DNA from: Melitaea cinxia
Lineage: Eukaryota; Arthropoda; Insecta; Lepidoptera; Nymphalidae
NCBI RefSeq assembly: GCF_905220565.1
Contig: NC_059412.1
Location: 12,248,125-12,312,124 of the forward strand
Reading direction: 5' to 3'
DNA length: 64,000 nucleotides
This document shows positions 10,752 to 23,300 of the stretch, one piece after another. The position numbers were made by a program, and so were the translations under genes. Numbering within the stretch: position 1 is the stretch's first letter; every line of letters starts with the position of its first letter. The notes beneath the pieces are model-generated. The model made no database searches. It saw only the letters and a program-made list of their open reading frames with translations, and was not told where the DNA came from.

Positions 10752-11573
10752 TAATATTAATATAATTTTACTTTACATAGTAATATAATGTTTCTTTTAA
10801 TTTCAATTTTTCATATAATTAACTTATTTTTATATACAATACAATTGAACTAAAAACATATAAATAATTTTGGTAACAGAAACAGTTCAATTTGTTGTCA
10901 AACAAGAACAATTTAAACATAATTCAGTAATTGGAAATGGAAAGTTTATTCCTCAAATAACTTAAGAATAAAGTCTGTATCTAGTGATATTGTTAGGTAT
11001 GTTTCAGACGCGGATTTGTCTTATTCGTTATCAAATTTTAGTTTAATCTAGGTTATGAATATTGTATAGTCATCAAACAGTGCGTTTGAGTTTAGCAGAC
11101 AAAGTCGCAGGCGTAAGTAGATCGTGTTAGAAGATAGATGTTTGGCTTTAGAATTTCGTATTAGACACAATACATTATTAATAATTACATTTTCTCCTCT
11201 ATCATAGTTGAAAATCTATTGATTGAAGTTTTAATCGAAATGACGGTAGTTGCATATTTTACACAACTTTAAGCGCTAGCAAAATTTTTAATTAACACAT
11301 AGATATAATTAAAAATGTTACATTTTAGTTTTATTTTCGGCAAAAAACATTAAGTAGATATTATATATTTGAAATATTGAACTAGCGTCCATTACAATAA
11401 GGTTAGAATCTGACATATTTCTTTAGGCTACATTCATTTTCAAAATAAAACATTAACAAGAAATACAGATATATTATAATCAGTCGTTTTATTATTTTAT
11501 CGATGGATTGAATTATTCGTTTTTCTTTTTTTTTTCATATTTGTCTGGCAACATAAATATAAAATTATATATT
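10752..11573 (-). other. AT-rich flank, likely Tollip 3' UTR
   Basis: Directly downstream of the Tollip stop codon on the minus strand. Minus-strand AATAAA signals occur at about 11488-11493 and overlap the stop codon itself (11573-11578). No other feature is seen. The true cleavage site cannot be fixed without transcripts. Confidence 0.45.
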
Positions 11574-11684
11574 TTATTCAGACATTTGCAGTAACGAATT
11601 TATCGTTGCGTCCTTGTTCCCGCGGTTCGCTTCTAGAACAGATTTGATGACTTCCTTGTCGATGCTCGGGAACATCTCTTCGAT
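11574..11684 (-). CDS. Tollip: Tollip exon 8 (CUE domain, stop)
   Basis: Acceptor TTTTTTCTAG; 36 codons and TAA. It encodes IEEMFPSIDKEVIKSVLEAN then RGNKDATINSLLQMSE. The MFP and LL ubiquitin-contact residues of the CUE fold are present. Confidence 0.96.
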   Translation of the reverse strand: MEEMFPSIDKEVIKSVLEANRGNKDATINSLLQMSE

Positions 11685-14600
11685 CTAGAAAAAAATTCGG
11701 AATAAGTTTTTTTTTATCAAAGTTTATGCCAAGAAGATCAAAACTATTTTTTAGCATTAACCTAGCCTTTTCTACAATTCAATAATGTATTACGCAAAAC
11801 AACCCTCTACTTTTAACCCCCTAGCTTAAATTCTTAACTTTAACATTAGGTAAATGCTGCTGTGTGGTTACGGCATTAAAAATATAGCCACACCCTCTCT
11901 TCCCGTGGGTGTCGTAAGAAGCGACTAAGGGATAACACAGTTCCACTATCACCTTGAAACTTATAAAGCCGACCGATGGCGGGATAACCATCCAACTGCT
12001 GGCTTTGAAATACACAGGCTGAAGACGGGCAGCAACGTCTTCTGTGCGACAAAGCCAGCCCTGCGGTCACCAACCCGCCTGTTCAGCGTGGTGACTATAG
12101 GGAACACACGTGAGTTCACGTCATTTTTGCGTGAACTTGGAGAGGCCTATGTCCTGCAGTGGACTGCGATAGGCAGAAGTGATGATGATGAAATGCATAT
12201 CTTGCTTTTTTTTTTTGAAAGAGTAACTGTCGATCTTTCGATTCTTCTCTGCAGAATAATGTGATTAATTTATTGAAAAGTATCACAATTTTACCTTGTA
12301 AAATAATTATTCAAAAACGCTCATGAAGCCTATTTAAAAAAAGCTTTTTTAATTTTGATTTTGCACCAATATCACCTAAAAATTCAGTCTAATGAGCATA
12401 CCTGTTGCAACTGCTCTGCAGTTATGGGTTGCTGTTGTGGCTGTTGCTGTTGCTGTTGTTGTTGTTGTTGTTGCGGGTGTGGGTAGTTCGGGTACTGCGG
12501 GTAGACGGGCATTGCCGCGTACCCTAGCCCACCTGTGCTGGGTACCACTAGTACTGGTGGGAACGTCGCCACGGCTGCTGGACCCACCTGTTAGATTTAA
12601 GTTACTTTAGCAGATCAAGAATTCTAGAACCACTTTTTTTTTATTAATTTAACTTCATGTTAAATAAAATTATAATATTGCACTCCAAAAATCGCGGGGA
12701 TTTGTCCGGAGTGTTGTTTGAATACAGTTTTTTAAGCATTAACAATGTGGTGGGTAGTTCTACAAGTACTTTTCTGGGAATCTTGACGTAAGAATGTTAG
12801 TAAATTCATAACTCATTCGCTCAACTCTAATAGTTTGTAGCCTCAAAAATATCGTATTTTAACAACGTCTTGTGGTATTTTTAGTAAAATAATTTTAAAT
12901 AAATCAAATCAAGGTTTAAGCTTACATGGTTATCTTTTACGTAATTTTAAATATGACTAACTGTGCCCCGCGGTTTCAAATGCGACACTGATTCACATTT
13001 GAGAAAAAAAATTGGCTATAGCCTTCCTTGGTTAATAGGCTATCCAACACAACAAGAATTTTTCAATTCGATCCAGCAGATCCTGAGATTAGCGCGCTTG
13101 AACAAACAAATAAACTTTTCAGTTTTTTAATATTAGTATAGATTTATCGCGAAGTTTCCGAGATCCAGACTAATGGTCCTTCGACTGAAAGAGTCCCCCT
13201 TAATCATTTAAATACCTTTCCAAATATTTTTTTACATGTATCAATTTTGATTTGTTTTTTAATGATTAACCATACAGAGTCAGAAATCCGCCAACCAGCA
13301 TTGGATCAGCTTGGTGGATTAACCAATCAGAGCCAGAACTCCTCCAACCCGCATTGGAGCCGCGTTGTAAATTTAAGCTTTGATCCTTCTCCTAAGTGGG
13401 GAAAGACGTCTAGGCCCAGCATTGGGATATTACAGACTAAAGTGTATACAGAGTATTATTTTTATAATTATAGTGTTATCATACTTTCTTCATAAATGTT
13501 TTGTACTAATGTTGGAGAATGTAATACTATTTTGGCCGCAACAGAATCTAATTCGGAAAATAAACTGTATAAATTTTTTGATATGTTCCTATCAATAGTG
13601 TCTTAAGACATTATCGTATAATTGTATTAACATATATGTCTTATATCTCCTAGATAGCGATCGTTACTCATAGTAGGGAATATATCCGCCAACCCACATT
13701 GGAGCAGGGTGCTGGATTAAGCTCTGATCCTTCTCCTACATGGAGAAAGAGGCCTATGCCTCTGAGGCTATATATCTTACTAGCTTTAACCCACGGCTTT
13801 GCTCGCATTGGTTTTTTTTTTGTAATATGAAGTATCCTATGTTACTTCTAATACCTTTAAGAATATGTGTACAAAGTTTCATGATGATAGGTTAAGTCGT
13901 TTTCTCGCGAAAGCGTAACAAACAAACTTACATTCACATTTATAATATTAGTAGGGATAGCAGAGGAACATAATCGCTGTAGCGGCAAAGTTCTTTAATA
14001 ATTTAAAAAAAGGTTTAATCATCAAATCGATGTGTTTTTATTTAAATCAGTAACATTACCAATGAGCTAAAGATTAATTTTGAAAGATAATATTTGATCT
14101 AATAGGAAGTTAATAGGTTTTAGACAATCCATTCCAACTCTACGTAAAATGGAATGCAGAACTGTAAAACGGGATGCAGAACTCATAAAGCTGGTTATAT
14201 AGACGATTAGTCTAAGTTCTATGACTATAATAAAATTGCATCGTAAATAAATAAAAATAAGTCATAAATCTTTATCAATAAAATCTATATAAGAATTTTT
14301 ATTTAAGTTTTTCCACGTTATCGCCTTAGATTTAATCTTTACGATGTGAATGGTCTTTGTTTTTAGATATTTTTCTACATCAAAGGTTGAATGAACTTAT
14401 GTTTACATAGTTTTAAATTACTAGAACTAGTCACGATACAGATTCTTGTCTCATTTCATTTGCAATTATATGTTTCGTCTTTCATGACCTTTCTTAAGGG
14501 AATAGTAATGTTTTGGGATAAAATGTATTAAGTGACCAAGGTCATGCGCTTATTTTTATTACAATGCATTTAGTACTAGATCACAGCTAAATAATACTGT

Positions 14601-17325
14601 TTTCAAGCAGTGTGTTCCTGTTGGTAAGGTGACCAGAGCTCCTGGCGGGATTGAGGATAGGGTCGGCAACGCGCTTGCTATACTCCTGGAGTTGTCAATA
14701 AGCTACGGTAATCGCTTACCATCAGGTGAGCCGTACGCTTGTTTGATGACCTAGATATATATATAAAAGTAGTTTCTGTATGATACGCAACCAAGATAAA
14801 AAAAATGAAAAAGAATAGTATTGGTCGTCAAAGCCTTTTGGTCAGTATCTTAATATAGAAGTGAAGTTTGATCAACAGCAGGATATTTCGCTGGCAATAC
14901 TTATTACATCATTAATAACTGAGTGCCTAGTGCGAGTTTTGTTTAATCCGTCTCGCAATAACGGGCGTAAATTTTAACTTCATTTTGTATGGGAAATTCG
15001 GGATTTCAACTTAGTTCTCGCGTTTGCCGCTAGATGACTCTGTATCGATTATATCGTATAGAGTATCCTTTATCGTCTAAGCTGCACTGTTTAAATTCCC
15101 ATGCAAAATAATCTTCACGTATAAACGCGTTTCTGTCATGTTTCTGTGAATAAAACTCGCACTAGGCACACTGTTATATCATCGTATAATTTTGTTGGTG
15201 GTTCATATAATAAATAATACTCACAGAATAGCTGAGAACGAGGTTGATCATGCCCTCCATACCGTCGCCCTGCTTACCGTTCAGCGGGTACCAATCCTCG
15301 TGGGTCTCCCCCTGGACATTTTATATTTATTGATAGGTATACAAACTACAGATTACAGAACACAAAGTTCCTTGTAAAAATGTGATGAAACAGTAAGAAA
15401 TAAATGTGTTACATTAATTCAGCAATGGTCTACACTAACAGCCAGAAAATGAAACACAATATACAAACTTAAAATAAAAAACCTATCGAAACTAAAACAA
15501 TATACAGTAATGCCCCGGACTTACGCGATAGGTGGGACTGAGCGCTATCCGCGTAAGTCGAATTCGCGTAAGTCGGGGTACAGTTTTGCGGGGTACTTTT
15601 CGTAATTGATCTGACTATCGATTCCCAAAAAATACAAAATCGTCACTTATGTACCTACGCGCCGATTCCGCACTACACGTCTGTGCCTGTTGTAAACTGA
15701 TCGAATAATAATGCGGGTGGGGGGAGTCAAACAAAAAACGAATAGACGAGAAAATTAAATCGCGTAACTCCGAATTCGCGTAAGTCGAGGTACCTAGCGT
15801 AAGTCGGGGTATTACTGTACTAAGAAAAAAAGACTTAGATAACAAAACGGTAGAATTAATTATAGGCAGAACCATCGAAATCACTTAAGCTGAACTTCTG
15901 AATCGATAGGCAGCCAACATCGAAATCGCTTAAGCCGAACAAAACTTCTGAATCATAATTCAGACATAAATTAGTGTTTTCAAAAGAAAAAAAAAAATCT
16001 TACAAACAAATTGATCTCGCTTTCATTTTATGTATTCTTAAACTGATGCATAACTAAGCTTTTAAGAACGTTAATAATTTTCCAATCTAGGACAAATCCA
16101 TCTTGTTCAACCACAAAGTTCAGGTAACTTTCAATCATCAATCATTACAGCCTGTACAGTCCACTGCTGGACATAGACCTCCCAGAAGTTTACGCCAAAA
16201 ATAACGTGAACTCATGTGTTTTGCCCATAGTCACCACGCTGGGCAGGCGGGTTGGTGACCGCAGGGCTGGCTTTGTCGCACCGAAGACGCACGCTGCTGC
16301 TCGTCTTCGGCTTGTGTATTTAAAAGCCAGCAGTTGGATGGTTATCCCGCCACCGGTCGGCTTTTTAAGTTCCAAGGTGGTAGCGGAACTGTGTTATCCC
16401 TTAGTCGCCTCTTACGACACCCACGGGAAGAGAGGGGGTGGCTATATTCTTTAGTACCATAGCCACACAGATAACTTTAGGTAACTTTAGTATGTATCAT
16501 AAGATTGAATGAATTACTTTCACAATCACAGAAGACCACAGTCAGACAACACTGCTTTCAAATAGTGGCTGTGTTATGTTAGTAAAGTACGTAGTAAGGT
16601 GGCCAAAGTTACTGGACAGGGTCGAGGGTAGGGTCAGCAACGCGCTGGCCATGTTCCTACTGTTGCAGGTGACTATAGTCTCCGTGTTCGCTTACCATCA
16701 GGGGCATCAGGTTAATCGTAACATTTGCTACCCTAGTGATATATGATTATGCTTAATTGCAAACGAAAATAAAATAACGACTTCAATTTACATTAAGTAA
16801 TAAAACGCGGGTAGTCGAGAAAAATATTCAATCAAATACGCGTTAGTAGGGGTTTTACTGGTCAGATATCGATCAAATTTGAATGGGACGACTCTACAAG
16901 CACCAGCTTTCGATTCAGCTTCTGATTAAAATCGATACACCCAGTAAAAAGTTACGTTCCAAGTATCGCATTTAAAAATACAGTCGAATTGATAACATCA
17001 CTTTTTGAAGTGGATTAATAAAATAACTTACGTTTAGAACCGCCTGTGGTATAGTTATGTGCGTCCAAGCGATGAGTTCGTCCATAGTAAACGAACATTC
17101 GTCGAAAATCTCCAGGTAGATTGAGTTGACGCCAGGGGGCAGGAGACTGTAATAGATATTTTTATAAGAGAATTTTTTTTAAAAATACCTAATAATAATA
17201 TACAATAAATATTTACAACATTCACACACGGTCATCTGTTGTTTAAGTAACTTAATGCTTAATTGTTATAGGTAGCAGCCGACTGGTATAGCTACATATT
17301 GGTTTTTTTTTCTCGATGAAAATAC

Positions 17326-17371
<46 letters not shown>

Positions 17372-20300
17372 CACCCAGACTAGGGGTAGGAATCGAACCT
17401 ACAACCCCCGGAGCAGAAAGCAGGGTCACTACAAACTGCGCCAACGGCTAGCCCGTCAATAAGATTCTAAAATTACTCCATTTAGTCAAACACTGAATAT
17501 TATGTATATAAAAAAAATTAAAAGTAAATCGCCATGTCGCCTATACTGAATCTCCATAATTATAAGCGCATAAGTTCCGAATGAAACTGCACTAAATTGT
17601 TAATTTATGCTTTCATTTTAGAGTTTTATTATTTTAATTATTTTTAAATGTCTGTATGATAATTCATATATATACACGTGAAGCAAAAGCTTTGTAAACC
17701 TTTCTACGAAAATTGTGCGGACGGAGGACTATGAAATTTCGCAAACCTATAGTTTATACAGAGAAATAGTGCAGAATGCTATTTTCTCTAAATTATTCAT
17801 AAAAAATACATTAAATTAATAAAATAAAAATACAAAAGCCTTACAGACACTACCACGTATTTGACACACACACGCATATATAATCTTTTGTTTAATATTC
17901 GAACTTATAATTTAAATTATACTTATAGCCGCTAACGTTACTTTACATTTCCTCCCTTTTTTCTTCTTAATGTGAATTTTACTAATACTCTGCACGCCTA
18001 CAAACGTCTGCTCTTGTACGCCCTAAGGTTTACTGGTAGAGAATGCTTTCAGCATTAAGCCCGCCTTTTGTACAATTTTTTAATGTATTGTGCAATAAAG
18101 TATTAATAAATAAATAAATAAATATATTTCATCCATTACACTCTACAATATGAAAAACAGTATATTACAACATCGAATATCTTAATGCGATACTTATAAA
18201 AATAAACAAGGATAAATCCGCACAGAACATCTAGTCTTAGCAAAGAATAAAGCCTTAAATCATTACATAGTATAAAACAAAGTCACTTCCATCTATCTGT
18301 ATGCTTAAATCTTTAAAATTACGCAACTGATTTTGATACGGTTTCCTTTAGTACATAGAGTTATTCCAGAGGAAGGGTGTATAATACATGCATAATATAG
18401 TAGAGGAACACTGATAGTTTTTGCATCCGTGCGAAGCCGGGGCCGATCGCTAGTTACGTATAATAGGCATACACCAAGAAACCTCGTTAACATTTTTGTA
18501 CTAGAGTAATATAAATTTAGAAAAAAATTATGAAAAATATTTATAACACTCGTGCATTTCGTTTTATAAAATATTTTAAGCTCGTTTAAAGACTTCTGCG
18601 TTGCCTTGTTATTATGTTAAGTATGTTTAGGTATTTCAAAATATTGTCGCAATTTTTATGTTTTATGAAAGTATAGAATGAAATTTTTTCTTCGACATGC
18701 AGTTTTAAGTTATATTTTATACTAGCTGTGCCCGCGACTTCGCCCGCGTGGTATTTAAAAAAAATATCGCTCAGTTCACAGTTACAAAATAAATAAATTT
18801 CTAAAATAAAAGTAGCCTAAGTTACTCCTTATTACATCAGCTATCTGCCAGCGAGTCCCGTGAAAATCGGTCCAGCCGTTTCAGAGATTAGCCGGAACAA
18901 ACAGACAGACAGAAATTGTAAAAATGTTATTTTGATATATATATGTACCGTGTATACATCCATATGCATTTAGTAAAAAGCGGTTATTTTAATATTACAA
19001 ACAGACATTCCAATTTTATTTATTTGTATATTTATACTATATATGCGATGCAATTCGGTTCGCGTGGACAGGTATCCAAACTGTACGTATAACATGGATA
19101 ATAAATGTGTTTACTAGCAAACAAAAAGAAAATACAATCGAATTATAAGCTCCCCTTTTTGAATCAGACTTAAAAAAGGGACCTCCCCTTTAATAAGTCT
19201 GATTATTAGGTTATCCTATAATTAAGTGTATCCGAATAAACATGTATATCATGGTAGATACAGTATAAAAGTTAATTATTGGTTTTGGGCATATTAAATT
19301 GTAGACCTTTTGCCAACTTCATAAGAAAAATCGAAGAGAACGAGTGCATCTTTGTAAGTTTTTACAAGCTTTGTCTTGAAAATGACGAGGACTAAAAAAT
19401 AATTATCTAATTTGATGAAATCGTTCAGAAGCCTGTACAGACATTTCAGTGATTTATATATAGTAGTATCTTCTTATATACAGTAGTATATAAGCATAGT
19501 GTAATCATAGCATTACTATTATTTATGCTTATCGGGGCTGGGTTTTCTTAATTTCAAATTTTGTTACAAACATTTAAATATTAAAACATTATTTAAATGG
19601 CAACATTTCGGGTAAAAAGATAAATATATACGCTATAAACTTACCAGTGTATAACCTTGTTCCAACGCGGCGTCTTCCCCCCGCTGGGATCGGTTTGAGT
19701 TTCGTATATGCAATGACCGACTCGCAGACGAACGTACGGATCCATACGTGTCAGACCTGCACAAAACAATTACTTAAGATCCGTCCATGAAATATGTCCC
19801 CTATTCATCCCTTGTCACGCTAAATCACATTATCAGTGACTCCCTAACAAATGTTACACCATCAAAAGCTAAAAGCCCTCAAATGGTCTTCCATCATAAA
19901 TGATTTATCGGTTAAAAATAGTACAGATCAATATTTTGATGTTGAAGTAAAAATTCTTGACGCACGCTTGACCTGGGGACCTCTCACCTATCTTGCTCCG
20001 TTCGGCTCGCCCGATCGCACTTTTCGTAACGCTCTCGTCACGTATTTACCAGCTTCCAAAGTCAAGGGTGCAGAAGTATTACTTAAAAAAAAACAGTGAT
20101 GCACTACAAAGGTTTAAGGTTGTGTCTTTTAATTAATAAGCCAACGGTTTCAAATGTAACTCGTTGATTTTGCTTACTATGAATAGGTTTCAAAAAAAAA
20201 AAGAACTATCAAGTCCTCTAGTAGTTATTTGAGAGTGAGGAACAGGTTGTTAAGTCCCTCATCCCCCATCGAAAAGGGGGGATACTCCGACCAGACGGGT

Positions 20301-23300
20301 GTTGTGTCTGGTGGGCTAACGCCCCGACGGTTATTGTCGGGTTCTTGTATATATACTGAATCACTCTGATAACTTTGATAGCGCGATGTAGGATATGACA
20401 GTTTTCTTTAGTTTCTTTATGTGTCGCGAGATAGATGTCGCTACAGTTAGAACAGTAAGCCGTATTAGCAGTGATGTATTAAAACGTAATTGGCTTCTTT
20501 TAATTAATGACGTAACTTTAGCTATATTTTTTATACAGATTACGGATAGTGAGTTAAAAGAAAGTGAACAAGAACAGTATTAACTGAACCCCTAGTGCTT
20601 CATAATCCGCTACAGAATACGTTTAACTTGTTACGATTAATTTTAACAACTCGCTCCGTTGTAGTCGTGCGTTCATCGTGTGGGCGTTCACACACCGGCA
20701 ATTACGGGTTTGATTCCCGCTCGTGATAAATATTAGTATTTGTACAAGTATTTCTTTCTGGTCTAATTGTCTGTCGTTGTGGATGTCCCCACCGTGCCTC
20801 AGAAAACACGTCAGGCTGACGGTGCCCGTTATTATCATAGATATCGTTATTCATAGTAGGGGCTCCGACCTTTTCACACGGAGAAAGTGAAACGTTATAG
20901 ACTGAATTATTTCGTTTAATTAATTTTCACAAGTTGATCAAATTTGGCTTTTTTTAAATACCTAAGTCCTAAACTATTTCAGTTTAAACAGTAAGGTGGG
21001 AAAGATATAAAATACAACATTATTCAAATCGAGGTCTGTTTTGAGGACTTCTTGTATACGGCACATTTTTACACAAAATAAAAAGTTTATAGATTTCTCT
21101 TGTTACTATTTTTTTTTTTCATAAAATGGTAACTAAAAAAAAATCTTACCATAATTTTTGACGAGTTTGGCTTGTGCGATTGTAACACTGAGTCTAGCTG
21201 TCAGCGGTGGGCTTGCTGGTGGCATCTACAAACAATTTAAATATGTCGTATTTAACCTAAATAAAAAATATATATCTTCGCCAAACCATAACAACCTAAT
21301 TGACAATAATAATAATTGTATTGAAATAAAGCTAATACATAGGTATTTGTATTTCACTTATCACTATTTCATAAATACAAATTATTAGTTATTTTGAATC
21401 ATTATTGCCGTCATAAAAACTACATACAAAGGCAAAGCATTTTATTTATGTTTCATTAAAGAATCCATCACATTTACATTTAGAACAGTAAAGTCTGACA
21501 AATATTGCATTCCGAGTTTTGTGCTTGATTTAATAATAAATGTTGAGTGCTAATGCACAACCGGTTAGAGTGAGACGTGTGCGAGGCGCGTAAACAAATA
21601 TTTTTTTGTTGTTTACGACTGCATCGACCGATTCCCCGTAATACTGCATTATCGCTGCTTTGTATTATATAAACAATCCGTAATGATCCTTATTGACAAT
21701 GGCTAAGGATACAATTTTGCATGAAGACGATTATACAATTCATTTGACGGAGGACGATGCTAACGTTATATGCATAGAAAAAACTTACGATGAACAAACA
21801 TATTTGGAGCAAGATATGGAAATGATTGATACGAATAGAAAACGTATGTTACATGAGGTGGACGAAAATATAGAAGAGTGGCAAGAAGTTACTAAACATG
21901 CTAAGAAAAAGGTGAGGGTTTTCGATAACAATTTAGAAGAAAATCTTATTCAAATCGGAATTACGAGTAATAAAGTCTTACCTAAACAATTTGCATTAGC
22001 AAAAATATTGCGAGAGAACCAAATCGTGAATGTCAGTAAGGTTAAATACATAAATCCGTATAAAATTCGAATAACATTTGATACAGAATTTAGTGCTGAA
22101 AAATTTTTAGCATGTCAAGTATTTAAAGATTTAGGATGGCGATGTCAAAAATCATGGGAAGTAGGAATATCATATGGAATTATTAAAAATATAGACAAAG
22201 AACTGTCAGAAGAAGAATTAATTCATAGTTTACTTTGTGATATTGAAGTTTTAGCCGTACAACGTTTGAATCGTCGAGCAGACGATGGTTGGGTACCTAG
22301 TGAAACCATTAAACTAACGTTTAAAGGGCCGAATATACCGAAGTATGTATATCTTCTAGATCTGAGAATTAAAGTAGAACAATATATATTTCCAGTCACT
22401 CAGTGTTCTCGTTGCTGGAGGTTTGGACATACAGCAAAAATGTGTCCATCCAACAAAATAATTTGCCCTAAGTGTACAAGAAATCATCCAAATTGTGAGA
22501 ATAATAATTTTATATGCATTAATTGTAAGGGTAATCATATGCCCTTGGATAAAATTTGTCCTATATTTAAAAAAGAGAAAAGGATTCGAGAAATAATGAC
22601 AGAATTCAACTGTTCATATTTGAAAGCTATTAGTATGTATGTCCCCCAGTCCCCAATTTTGCCAACCACCAACGTAGCTTGCAGTGAATCAAAACCTACG
22701 ACAAAGCATGTTTACGCTCCAACAAGCACAGTACCAGTAATTTATCCTGAAATTGAATCTGTTGATCAGGAAATCCCTCAAACTTCTGGGACACAAAACA
22801 CAATGAACAAGAAGAAAAAGAAGAAAAAACGTATTAAATGTGCTGAAAATGTATATGCAGACATAGAAGTAGCCTCTGATTCTGATAATAGTGTTAAAAG
22901 TGATTACTGTATTAATAATGATAGTGAGGAGAATGTAACGAAGGAAAATATAAATTTGCACCGTGAATTGATTGATAAACTTAAAAGTGTAATATTTGAA
23001 AAGAATATAAGTATGTCGACTAAATTTAAAAATATGATTCAAATAATAATTGAGTGGATCACTTTGGCTATTGTAAACATCTTTTCAGACTTTCCGTTGA
23101 TTAAAACCTTTTTTAATTATATACAAAGTAATGGATAGTATTGTTAAAAAATTAATTAGCTTGAACATTATTCAGTGGAATTGTAGAAGTCTAAAACCAA
23201 AATTAAAGCTTTTTGAAGACCTGCTAATTCGAGAAAAGGTTCATATTGCTGCTGTAAGTGAAACCTGGTTCGAACCTGATGCCTTTGTCAAAATTAATAA

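Noticed and set aside
12392..12610. Plus-strand frame over the Gln run
   Set aside because: Shadow of Tollip exon 7 on the other strand.
17373..17460. tRNA gene on the minus strand
   Set aside because: SINE C head with worn stems, repeated at 46380-46480.
19851..20099. 82-codon frame in Tollip intron 3
   Set aside because: No recognisable motif, ends in an A run; no splice or promoter support.
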